The position numbers and the translations under genes are program-made. From Augochlora pura (taxonomy: Eukaryota > Arthropoda > Insecta > Hymenoptera > Halictidae), in assembly GCF_028453695.1 (NCBI RefSeq), contig NC_135775.1, positions 24,586,545 through 24,650,544 of the forward strand: a stretch of 64,000 bases of DNA, read 5' to 3'. Positions 50,126 to 62,145 of the stretch are shown here, piece by piece. The notes beneath the pieces were generated by a model. It saw nothing but the letters and a program-made list of their open reading frames with translations, made no database searches and had not been told where the DNA came from. Position 1 is the first letter of the stretch. Each line of letters opens with the position of its first letter.

Positions 50126-50890
50126 AAAAAGCAATTACCCCCGGCGAGGTGGCCGGGCTTCGGGAGAATTTTCGGTGTCCCAGATATTACGTACAAATAT
50201 AGAAAGTATCCGCGGATGCTCGTCGAACGGAGGAGTTTTATCTCTGAAAAGAATTGATCTCTCGCCGTTGCGAGAAATAACGGCTCGGCAACGGCAGGTT
50301 GCAATTTCATTATAAACCTTTTAACGACCATTTAAATGTTTCATCGGAAGCAAGTGCTCACAGCACAGAACAGGGCTCCGCGGCGTATATATATATATTT
50401 ATGAAACCGTAGAATGTTTGTTTATACGATACGGTCGATAGCCAGAGAGATCATGTAACTTCATTACGCCCCCTGCCGTATAGCGTACAATCCAGCGTAT
50501 ACCGCTTAGATTAAATCCAAACCGGCTCGTCCATTGCCGCGGATGTATGCACGCGCGATATATCCCCGACAAAGCGTGATTTGTTTGTCGGATTCGCAAA
50601 AAATCCCTCAATTATATCGAAATTTATATCGAAAATGCTGCCGCGGCTCGATAACGTATCTTTACGTTCCAAAATAATTCAATTAACTGTCGCGGAATTA
50701 TTGTTTTCCGTGTACGTTTTATGCCCGAAGATAAACCGCAGTTTAACACTAAACTCGCCACGGTCGAACGATTGGTTTCACGTTTTAAAATCACAATAAC
50801 GATTGAGACAATTTCGTGTAATATTATTGCAGAAATAAATATGCATTCGAGGATCGTTAGAAATAAAAAGAAAATATTGCGAATTAAATA
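50126..50890. other. Non-coding DNA, no recognised gene
   Basis: A short TA run lies near 50388. ORFs are 90 codons or shorter, with no motif. Confidence 0.5.
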
Positions 50891-50972
50891 AAAATGCAAT
50901 ATAAGTTAAAATGCAATTTAAAATTAAAATACAATTTAAAATTAAAATGCAATTTAAAATTAAAGTTCAATT
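50891..50972 (+). repeat. 18-bp tandem repeat, about 4.5 copies
   Basis: Units AAAATGCAATTTAAAATT repeat with one substitution (ATACAA) and diverged first and last copies. Confidence 0.9.
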
Positions 50973-53900
50973 TGTGATGGTCTCTCGTCGTTTCAGAATA
51001 TTTTATCTCTGCTCATTAAATATTTCAAAAAATTATTTTCGCCAATAAATCGTGGCAGCAATAATTTGTTCAGAGTTTGGCGAATCCGTTGCAATACTAC
51101 CTCGCTAGATCGTTGATCAATCGAAGGCAGGCCGGGATCCACGACATCCGCAATCCACGGCCGAATTTATTCCATTTCCGCGCAGGTATCCTGGAATTTC
51201 GGCGCAAACGCGCGCGGGCGCTCGTACTTTGCTAAGGATTTGAAGAATTCGCGGGTTCCGTGGCCCCATGGGCGAAGGCATGCCCTCAAGTACAGGCTCC
51301 GCGGTTTCGAGAGTGAATTTCGTGGTTTAGCATGCCGACCTGACATACCGCCATAGAACGTTTGGCGACGCGGCGACCGCAATTGCGGCCGTGTCGTCCT
51401 AACACCTTCAGCAAAACCCGTGTTATGTATGCGGTAATAAGGGAACTAATGTCGCACGGCAAAAATATCACCGGATGCCCCCGGTGCGCGCTCATAGTTA
51501 GTCCGCGTTCGGGGGCGTAATTAACTCGAGAAATCCGACAGCTTAACGTCTCGGATACTCGATGCCCGCGGCGGTCCCAGCCAGTGTCAAATGAACGCAT
51601 TCCTACCGATAGTGTCAAAATGGATGCGAAACGCTGAGGGCGAATTTAGGCTTCCCAGGATGGATGTGAATCCAGTATGATTCGTGTTACACCATTTTAC
51701 TCGTGTAACATTATTTTTGTTAAAATTTGATTTAGTTATGGGGGTAAGTTTAATACTGTTCACTATTTAATCTTTCAATTAGAACTTTATATTTATAATG
51801 AAATTTATATTATAGATATACCGCAGATTTTTCCGTCTTTACAGCGTCGAAATTCTCGGTTATATTTGGGAATGAATAAATTAAGGAAATTTATACGTAA
51901 TCCGTACCGCGACGGATCGCGCAAGTGCGACGGGTTTCTAAAAGTTCTTGGCATATAAAGAGCGACAAGGTATTGATAATCGCGCGAGGTCCCGTCGCGC
52001 GGTTGGAAACTGGGATCGATACCCGGCGCGCTGTCGGGGAAACTTTCGAAAAGCGGGGCAACAAATTGTTTTATTCAGTGTTCGCGGAAATTTTCATTTC
52101 TCAAGTCTGCCGCGAATTTGCCGTACCGCTTGTTTCGACCGCGGCGAGAACACAGACATTTCAATCTTGTTTTCGATCGGAGGTTTGTTAAATCTGTATT
52201 CCTTGATTAAACGTAGGTATTGAAGCATTGCAATGTTTGAAAATCTGACGAAATTGACGAAATTATTTTTTTCAGAAATTTGACTCTGTTGACAAATTTT
52301 TAAGGAGGGAGAATTTTCCTTTTCTGATGTGTTTTAAAATTTCTGAAGACTCTAGTTCGGTTATTTCGCATCCATTTCTGTTATAAATGCATAAACATCT
52401 CCCTACATCGATTTCTAAAAATTAATAAATAAACTGTTCTAAAAATCCTCGCATAAAATATCCTGCAACATATTCGAGGATCCTCCAACCCGTCTGCCGA
52501 GGCGACAGCATTAATAGCACGATTTAAAATGTATAAAAGCTCTGTCTGGATCGTAGATCAAGGAGCGGAATGGTCGGCCGTCAGGCAAACCGCGACGCAG
52601 CTGCAACCTTCGTACGGGCAATATTAAATTAAACGTTCGGTAATAGGGGCATTAATATGATAATTGACGGGTTATGTAAATGGGGGGGGGAGGCGGCTCG
52701 GTCGGCCGGTATAAAAATGGCGCTGGTCGCGGCCCGGAAGAAAGGAAACCGGTGGGCACGGCCCGTGGAGATCGTTACGAAGTCACTAATTCTCGAGTGC
52801 GGATTTCATTAAAGCAGCTCGTTTAAAATGTAATGCCCCTCGAGATCCTTGTATTACGACCACGGAAACCACTCGTCTCCTCCCCTGAAATCCGTCGGTC
52901 AATCCTCGAAACACGGTGCTCCCGGCTTGAAGAATCCTTCAGCCCCCGGGGCTTGTATACGTTTTTACTCGTAATCCTGCGCGTAAAGTGCCCTCTCCCC
53001 CCTCCCCCACCGCCGGCGGAGGCGAACGAACCATCGAATCCGACTAAATGAAGCGAATCTCAAGACTTTCGTATTCTCCGGACGACAAGTGCGGCGCGCA
53101 ATTTCTGCACCGTCTCGCGCAATTAGAATTCCGTCGGCGGAAAGTGCAATCAGTCCGCTTAGAAGCGAAGACCGGCGTCACCGGCGAACCGGTGTTCTAT
53201 CGTGGATGGAAACATTAATCACGCTTCCTTTATTTTTTAATTTAGTATTTAAGGTCTCTTTAACCCTTTTGAGTTATTAATAAACAGCGGATTCTAGGCT
53301 TTTATCGCGAAACACACGGAAATTGGGTATAGCGAAAGAATTCGACGAAATATATTTTTATGCAGCTCCAGTTTCATAATATCACTGTTCAAAATTTTTA
53401 TTTTACATAAAAATTGACTCTGCTATCATTCTAGATCGCATCGAAGGGGTCTGTAATTAAATTAACTATTTAGGTAATTAGATCAAAGTCGGATTTTCGC
53501 TAAGGAAAAAGTTCCACAAAGATCCACAGGTCTCGGAGTTTCCGGCAAATTTCGGACGTGTTCGTAATACGTTCTACGCGAACTTGTTCGAGGGAAACCC
53601 ACGTTCAACTAACGTACGTATAGTCGTAACGCGGCGTGTCTTCGTCTTGAAGCTGGGCGGTCGAAATTCGATTTAATCGTATACGGCATTATGTGTATAT
53701 TCGGAACGGCCGATTCATTTGCATTTATAACGGCCTCGGCCCCTGCATTTATCACGCCCCAGAGACCGATAAACATTACATAATAAATAGAGCAACATAA
53801 CGGCCAGTTGTAATTGCTCGTTACATATGACTAATTCGCCTCGAGGATATAAGATCGCCGGTCGGTTGTTAATTAAATTTTGTTTTGCGCCACGCCGGTC

Positions 53901-55945
53901 TACGAGGGCATTTGTTAATTAGAAACGCGCGTCGAACCTTCAGCGGCGGACAAATGCGCGTGCAAACGAGTCCTCGGTAATCTGTACGCGTTCGAAATTG
54001 TTCGGATAATTGCGATTAAGCGTGGCTCCCTTCTAATCAGTTTATACAGGGTTTATAAATTATGCACAGTCTGTATACGATTTATATACGCGGTTAAGGT
54101 TCTGTATGATTTAGAAATTCATTGCGATTAGGTACATTGGAATATGGATTAATAGTTATAATTAATTGTACTTTTTTTGCACGGATTTGTACGGTTTAAT
54201 TTCGTGAGATTTTTTTAAAAAGTTGGAATTTTCATTGCATTCGTACTGAAACGTTTGACGGGATTATACGCAACGATTCTTCTGGTATTCCAATTCGCGG
54301 GAATTCTCGAAAAGCTCGCGTGGCTCGTTTGATATTTTAAGGCACGGGGCGTTCGTCGATAAAAACCGTCTACGGCGCGGTTTTCCCTACCATTATCTTA
54401 ATTTATTCAACGCGGTGTGGCAACGCCCGAGATTATTAGAGTCACACCTCCGGGGCCGCGGCATTGTTTGTCCGAAAAAGGTCCAGCCGGTGTTGCTTTA
54501 AAAGCTGCGATAACAGCTACACCACGTCGATTCCGTGCACTTAGAATATCCCGCGGATTACCGAGGGCCCGTGGAACAATTAACGTTACACGGGAAACGG
54601 CTCGCGGACAACGCCGGCAAATTTTATTATCCGAAAATTTCGCAGCGAAAATCTAATCTACCGCCGTGGATTCAAAGAGGGATCCTACCCCGGAGAAAAT
54701 TCGCGGAACAAATGGTACGCAATCTCGAAAAATCGCGAGACACCGGAGAGTAACTTTATAACCGGGGAATTAACTTTTGTTCAACTCGTTTCGCAACCGG
54801 GACATTTTTCGTTCGCGCAGAGAAGTTATATCGCGCTTAGAGTGAACGTAAAGCATCGCGTTTCCCTCGTTGATTATTTATCTCGACAAAGCATTTTATA
54901 TTCGAACGATGTACCGATTCTTGAAATACAATTTTACTCGACTAATATACCGAACAAATTCTTGGAATAAAATTTCCTTCGAGCAGAACATGAAAATAAA
55001 ATATTTCGAACGAAAATCCGAGCATCGGGGGGTCGATGAAATTTTTCAAAAGACGATTCCGAATAGAATATCAAACGCGCGCGCCGAATGAAATAGCGTT
55101 CGTCGCGCGAATAAAATATGTCGATCCCGATATCCGGTCGACAGACGAAACACAACGGAATTCTAATTCCAATTTACGTGAGTGCTCGACGGGGCAGAGT
55201 ATCCGGCGCGAACCGTCGCGATGCCAAAATCAATAAAAAGATCCGGCCGAAACTTGCCGGTTGTGTCTCATAATTAATGAACTGTCGGCGCTCGTGCATT
55301 ACTGTAAATCATTGCCGCGGGCGAGGCACAATAAAATCGCCATTTAATTATCGACTCCACGGAGGAAATAAATCCTCCCCCGTTCCAAAGCAACGACGCC
55401 ACTTTCGTCGAAACGATCCTCTCTCTCTCTGCAGATCTCCTGTGATTACGAATCGCGCCCGATTGTTTTCCGTCGCGGCCCTCTCTGTCCGTTATTTCCC
55501 TCGGCGTGTCAGCCGAGATAGGCAGACGTGTAACATCGACGTGGAATTCAACGCGACAGCTTTCCGCCCGGCATTAATCGCGGAGGCAACTGTATCCGGC
55601 ATTTTAAGCTTATTAACAGGATTTAGTTACTCGGCCGGATGCGCCGCGGGATGGGTTCGGTTCCTCTTCTGCTTCTTCTTTTTTTTTTATCAAACGAGTT
55701 ACAATCCACGTTAATTACGGGGCAAAGGAGCGGCTCTCGCCTGGAAGTCAAAGCCATTTTCATCGCAGGACCGGTGGGAAGGAGGAGAGGGGGGGACAGA
55801 ATTAACCCTCGGGGGGATTACACGTTCATCGCGCTAATATTTATCGACTTTCTGAAGTCCGCTAATGAATGAAAGGTCCGGCGAATTACGTCGCCGGCGT
55901 AACTCGAGACAGAGCCGACAGAGAAATGTAAAAAAAAGGGAGGAA
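50973..55945. other. Non-coding DNA, no recognised gene
   Basis: CpG-rich sequence alternates with AT-rich patches (about 51660-51900, 52200-52480, 53220-53480). A G9 run lies at 52682. The longest ORF (55277-55714, +, 145 codons) has no motif. Confidence 0.5.
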
Positions 55946-56010
55946 AAGCGAGAGGGAGAGAGAGAAAGAGAGAGGGAAAGAGAAATAGAGAGAGATTGAG
56001 AGAGAGAGGT
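55946..56010 (+). repeat. (GA)n-rich tract
   Basis: Imperfect GA repeat of about 65 bases. It lies about 95 bases left of a CT tract, so the two are complementary. Confidence 0.85.
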
Positions 56011-56104
56011 AGAATCTTTTTCCATTGTGATAAGTCCATGGTCCAACGAAAATAACGACGAGAACCCGGGAATTCGACGAATTTATTCTTGGCTGGTTCG
56101 CCGG

Positions 56105-56138
56105 CCTCTCTCTCTCTCTCTCTCTCTCTCCCTCTCTT
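56105..56138 (+). repeat. (CT)n microsatellite
   Basis: About 16 CT units. It forms an inverted partner to the GA tract at 55946-56010. Confidence 0.9.
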
Positions 56139-59100
56139 TGTATATATACGTATAATCTTTTAATCCTATAAAAGTATGAAATTTATTCATTAATTCCGCC
56201 GAGAGAATTTTTCTGGGCAAATTTCCTGTCCCACTTGCGCGATCCCCGGGCAACGATAACGAGTGCCTTCAATTAACTTAATTTACGAAACACGCTCGAC
56301 GTTAACTTCGCTCGCCCCCGTCCGAACACTCGGCGAACAATGATTTAATCGGTTGTTGTTGCGAAGATGAAAATAAACGGGGACCCTCAACCTTCGCCCA
56401 CGGGGCGAAACACCGTCGATAATTCGCTCGGCCGTGATGGTTGCCGCACGGATAACGGAGGTTTTTAGCGAATTAAAAGGGTTCGATGGATACGGTATCG
56501 CACCCCTTTTCATCGCCGCCCGGTTATAGTTTTAATCGGCTTCGCTGGCTTATTTTTATCTTGTCCATTGTCTTCTATCGCCGGACCGTGCGTAATTTCG
56601 TTTTATAATTGCACACAATCGACGCTCCGTTTCGCGAGATCTACGTCACATCTGTGTAATGCGATTTCGCGGCAAATTTTGATCGCGAGTTATCGAACGC
56701 AATTAATTCTGGACTTGAAACGTTAGCTCGCTTCGTTAAATTGCTTTCGAGGATATTTCGATCGGCATTCTATTCCGCGCTCAAGCAAATTTCGCTAATG
56801 CCCGGCCAGGTTTAGAAGACAATTTATGCCGGCAAAATGTCCGGAGACAATAATTCTATTTGCGCTTATGGAACGCGGATTCGTGATGTGATCGCTGTAA
56901 TCACTTTTAAATTTGCAGTCGCAGATCGTTGGGATAAATTAGTCCGATGTGTGGGTATTTTTAAGTTGCAATCTGGTTGGGCATTTAAACGCGATTATAG
57001 CGAAGATTTAGAATTTAATGCCATTAACCCTTTACCATCGTTTGTCTGCCCTCACCCACTAATTTAGCTTTTTCTATTCTTTTTATTTTTATATAAGATT
57101 AAAATATGTTATTGGATTATATCATTTATATAATTGACGAATTAATCACAAATATAACAGGACTGTTAATACTAATGTTTATGACAAATTTGAACACTCA
57201 ATTTACATCGATTATCTACCTCAAATAAAAATTCCTATAATTGTAATAATTCTATATATTATCAGATACATTTATTTCCCTTTACTTCATAAAGATATTT
57301 TTAAAAAACGATACATCGCTCTCCTCCCTTTTTAATTTTATGCAGATAATACGGCTCGATTCCAGAAGAATATAGAATAATTATAAAAAGGCGTATAAAA
57401 TCCGTCCATTGAAAATGTTGCTCTCCACGGTTGAAAGACGCTGTAGCGTGAATAAATTCGTCGGTCTCGTCACCGGCGCGATTTCATTAATACTCGTTGC
57501 AAAGCCGGCCGATCTGTCGCGGGGACGAATGGGAAACGGGAACGAACGAATTAATCTCTTATGATGCACACCCTTCGCGTTAATGCCAGCCGACATTCCG
57601 CAGCTACTCGAAGAATATAAGGGCGCGGGGCGGGCCGAGAGGGGCGACGGGGCCGAGTACGCAAACGAGTGACAATAAGTACTGCGGTTTGAGTTGTCAG
57701 CGGGGGCTGAATGCGATGACTAATTGCGGAAACAGCCATTAGTCGGTTTCGTGGCTAGAGAATTCGTTGCCGGGCGGCCTCGTAATTTCCTTGAATTCGG
57801 AGAGAGCCGCGCTGAACGCGCTGTTCGCCGTTTATTTTCACCGATGTTTAAACAATATTTTCGATCGACGATACGGAAGATTTTTGATCGACGTTCGAAC
57901 TTTAAGTTGATGCGAATTTTATTTGTTCGACTCGCCGAATTATTTGGAAAAATTGATCGGAATCACGTGTAATTTTGCCCATTCATTTTTTAAACATATT
58001 TTTTTAAAGGCGGCCCTATGGGATATTTTATCTTTAAATTTAGTGAAACGTGTGTTGTATCACAAATTTATTCAGATAAAGAGCGAATTTTTAAAGAATA
58101 AAACGTCGCTCGGAAAATCATATAATCGATTACGAAAATAGTTTTAACATTGTTTCTCCCGCGACAAATCGAAAGAGGAATTATTTGTTTCAGTTGATTT
58201 TGTAATAGCGCCAATATTACGAATTTCTTTGGAAAATTCGTTTCCCTCATCGAATACGATCACGATAATTAGAGTTCACCAGTGTACGGGATTTACAACA
58301 CGGCCGGTTTAATACCGTAATGTTATCGACTGCATTTAATTTCGTTTGCTGTTTAGTGTAAATCGCGAAACGGGCTCGTTACAATGGGGATGAATATTTA
58401 CCCCGTTTCAATCTGCAGAAGATCAATTTCGTTAATGATTAATGAGCTTCCGTTCGATTCCGCTCGGCCATTTAACGATGAATAAAATTTATGCGATCCG
58501 AGGAGGGGGTTATTAACCTCGCTTATAATAAGGAGCTTCTGAAACACGATCGGAAGCAATAAATTAACAGCCATGGATAACAACGCTGCTAAATTAAAAT
58601 AAGTCTTTATGCGAATAAGAATTTATCGATCAGAAAGTTATAGGGTACGTAATTAATTCGAATTAAATTATTAAAACACGATATGTCTTTACCTATTTTA
58701 TTGATTTATCTCTACAAGTTTACAACTCTGAAACATTCGAATTATTCGAATTATTTTTTCTCGTTTAAAGAAAGATCTTTCTCTTACGTAGGAAATATAT
58801 TTAACAAATTAAATTTTACATAGTTGAATTTATTGTGAAAGATGTAAAGACTGGGGTTTTCAACATTTTATTTTGTGATTTATTAGCAGCTGATGTCTCT
58901 ATGGCCCGCCTTGAACCTTGAAACAACGCCCTAAAATAATCGAAGCCGCAGAAAGCGAATTCCCCGGGCCACTGTGCACTGGCTAGGAGGGGGTGGGGGT
59001 GGGGGTAGTGGGAGGGAATCAATTTCCCCGGCTCGTGCAATTAACCATCGGATGCGAATTTTACGGCCGGCTCCGCGGATAGCAACCGGCAGAAATCGAG

Positions 59101-59156
59101 ATTTTTCGCTATGTTTCGGCGGATACAATATCGGCGGAGGGTGAGCCGAGGGAGGG
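56139..59156. other. Non-coding DNA, no recognised gene
   Basis: This contains strongly AT-rich patches (57060-57370, 57850-58200, 58590-58870) in CpG-rich surroundings. No ORF with a motif is present. Confidence 0.5.
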
Positions 59157-59376
59157 GTCGAAGAGAGAGGGCGAGAGACAGAGAGAAAAACAGAGAGCGA
59201 CGAGAATGAGAGAAGAAGGGAGAAAGAAAAAACGGAGGGTGACGAGGATGAGAGAAAAAGAGAGAAATAGAGTGAGAGGGGTAGTAAAGAGATAAAGAGA
59301 GAAATAGAAAAATGCAGACGGAGAGAGTGAAGGAGAGAGAAGAAGAGAAGGAGAGAGAGAGCGAGAGAGGGAGATG
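59157..59376 (+). repeat. Long purine (GA/GAA) tract
   Basis: About 220 bases consist almost only of G and A in GAGAGA, GAAAGA and GGGAGA phrases. On the other strand it gives a Ser/Leu-rich low-complexity ORF of 233 codons that is not a gene. Confidence 0.85.
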
Positions 59377-59880
59377 GGCATAAAGGCAGAAATACGAGAG
59401 GCTGAAATGCGCTCCGCGGAGCGCAGTTCATTTTAAGCGCACCGATTGATGAACGAAGCGAACGAGCGAACGGGGGAGCCGATGGCTTCCACCCCTGGAC
59501 AGGGCCGTCTGACAAAGCTCGTTCCTCTAAATTACTCGGGTACCAGAGGCCTCTTTGCAGCCGGGGCGGAGGTCCGTGTTCTTTCCATGCGAGCGAGCAA
59601 CCGTGAACAAACGCCGGTTGCTGTTTGTTCACGTCTTGTTAATCCGCGCAGCGACAAACACGCTCGCCTACTCGCCGTTAGGACACTTGCAGTAATTACC
59701 GGGATGCGGATGTTTGCGCGATAGCCCGCCTTTTTAAGCCGTTTCCCTGCCCCATCTCCGTGCGTTCGCGCCGGGGCTGCGATACGCCATGCGCGAATTC
59801 GCAATTTTACGTTCCGATTCTTCCTTATTTTATACGTCGCTGCACGTTGTTCTTAGTTGCAGCGATTTTTCAAAGAGTAA
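59377..59880. other. Non-coding DNA, no recognised gene
   Basis: CpG-rich single-copy-looking sequence with 90-codon ORFs on both strands and no motif. Confidence 0.5.
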
Positions 59881-60105
59881 GAAATTCATCTAAATAAATT
59901 CGTACAGTTTGAAATTCTTTTAAATAATTTCTTAGACTGTGAAATTCGTCTAACTAATTTCTCAAAGTGAGAGATTATTAAAAATAATTTCTTAAAGTCA
60001 GAAATTCCTCTAAACAATTATCTACACAGAGAAATTCCTCCAAATAATTTCTCAGATCAACAAATCTCCCCGAAATAATCTCTGCGAGCAAGAAATCCCA
60101 GATAA
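59881..60105 (+). repeat. 30-bp tandem repeat, about 7.5 copies
   Basis: Units begin at 59881, 59911, 59941, 59971, 60001, 60031, 60061 and 60091, with an almost exact period of 30. The consensus starts GAAATTC-TCTAAATAATTT and continues CT-A-A plus a variable trinucleotide. Copies differ at 20-40% of sites by eye, so the array is old, yet indels are nearly absent. Confidence 0.9.
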
Positions 60106-61788
60106 CGACGCAAGGGTTACGCGAGACTCGATTTAGTATCGTTTGCCGGCCGAACGAGATCGCGACCGTCGTAATTCGCGATAGTCGCAGTCGCTGGCAG
60201 CGGATCCCTTGGAATCAGTTAACCCCGGAAGCATTTACGCAGCCGTTTCGGGGGAAAAGTTTCGCGGAATCGCGATTAATGGGTAACAAGTAGGGGGTGG
60301 AAGCTTAATGCGACCGAAGTTGGAACGAGGTTAAACGGGAGGGGGCGCCATCATGTGCGTTTAAACTCCGCCGCGGCGGCAAGAGATTTTGCATAATTTG
60401 TAAAGGGATCAAGCCTCGGCTGAAAGTATGAAAGAACCGGCTCCGAGGTGGATCAAGGCTTCGGTACGGCTGGAAACCAAAGGACGATTTTATTGTCCGC
60501 TAAACGGCGGCCTACGGTACCAATTGTTCGTTCATACACGCCACCGGCGTACAACGGGGGTATATATGCAGATCCGCGCTTGCTCAGATTTTTTCGCGGT
60601 TTTTCGAGCTCGGCCGAAAAAAATTCATTCCGATCCGTCCATACTTTACAGAGTAAATGAACTTTTATTTGGTCCCATAGATCAATCGAATTCATGCAAA
60701 TCGTGTTTGCGCTCCGTCCGGCTCACCCTTGTCCGGCGAAATTAAATTCCATTCGACTCCTTCAAACGCGGCTCCTAAATATACACAAACGTTCCCGCGA
60801 TCCGTCTCGTATTATTTTTCCCCGTCTCTTTCTCTTCGTAATATCGAATCCGATAATAAATAAATGAATTCGCAGCGCCGAGGACAATGGACCGTCCGAT
60901 GAAAGCGGCGGACTGTTTTATTCGCGATATTAATATCAAAATATTGAACCCGTCGAGATTTACTCGTAATCATTGTTGTAATAATCGTGCAATACCTCGA
61001 ATATTCGGGTTTAATTTAGAACTACGTTTCACCTGGAATTTTCTATCATTGCTTGAGCAATGCGACACGATTGTCCACGTATCAACGTGATCAGAACTGT
61101 TTTTTTTTCTCAATTCTCTTGAGAAAATATTTTCAACGCTGTTGGAACGTCTCCTTACTTTTATTTTATTAATTTCGCTTTTACAATCCGTGGATGTAAT
61201 TTCAAAAATTTTCTACGCCCATATAAAATTTCTACGCCTCATCTAAATTCTATAAGCAAAATGACTATCATTTAAATCCACTTATATATTAAAATCGAAG
61301 CCATAATCCCACTGGTGTCCAGAATCGAGGAACGGCATTGATTAGGCTGCGACGGCGTCGGCAGGTACGCGTCGAATGCCGGCGAAGTGTTCGTGTCCGT
61401 GGTGGAAAACATTGGAAAAGTTACCCTTGAAATTCCTTGAAGCACTGTCTCGGCGAACAAAGCGTATCGCTGAATACTCGCGAGGGTTTACCTGCGGGCG
61501 GAGAAGGGTCGAATGGAAGGTTACAGATAGGATGAATGCCCCAGAAAGTTGGAATACTTTCTAGGGTCGAAGTTTCGATGGTTCGGGCCCCCCCTCCTCC
61601 TCAGTAGCCCGTCTGCCGTCGTAGTATTAAGAGCGATGCCTCCGCGACGAGGAAGTTCATTTTAATTGCTCAGATTTCTGGTCAATTACGCAGCGTCGTT
61701 CCCAGCGGTGCCCCCGCGTGTGTCAGTGTTTCTTCGTGTCTTTTCTGGGAATTTTCACGGATCGACGGCGGCCAACAGGTTAGACAGA
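60106..61788. other. Non-coding DNA, no recognised gene
   Basis: CpG-rich up to about 61.08 kb, then AT-rich to 61.3 kb. ORFs are short (105 codons at most) and have no motif. Confidence 0.5.
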
Positions 61789-62145
61789 ATTTAATAGAAT
61801 ATTTTAATGGTACTGATAGCACAAAGCAGAAGTTATTTTTCAAATGCCTTAATTGTATCTATTTTATCAGGCGTTGCTTGACTTATTCCAAATTCAATTT
61901 AATAGAGTATTTTAATGGTACAAAGCAAAAGTTGCTCGCTTCTCAAATGCCATAATTATATTTATTTTATCAGGCGTAATAGCCAACTTATTTTAAATAG
62001 ATTTTAATGGAATATTTTACTGATACAGATTATACAAAACTAAAATTGTTAATTGTAGAGAAGATTAAGATTTAATATAATATTTTAACGATACAGATTG
62101 CACAGAGCAAAAATTCCGAATTTCCAAACAATTATACTTATCAGC
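61789..62145 (+). repeat. Degenerate tandem repeat, period about 106 bp, shortened in later copies
   Basis: Four diverged copies start near 61789, 61895, 62001 and 62070. Shared phrases are TTTAATAGAATATTTTAATG, then ACAAAGCA-AAGTT, TCAAATGCC-TAATT, and TTTTATCAGGCGT. The last two copies lack part of the middle. Confidence 0.75.

Noticed and set aside
58931..59632. 233-codon - ORF
   Set aside because: Its centre is the GA/CT purine tract translated as Ser/Leu-rich low complexity.
59881..60105. CRISPR-like array of regular repeats
   Set aside because: The whole 30-bp period is repeat with no unique spacers, and the sequence is a eukaryotic chromosome.
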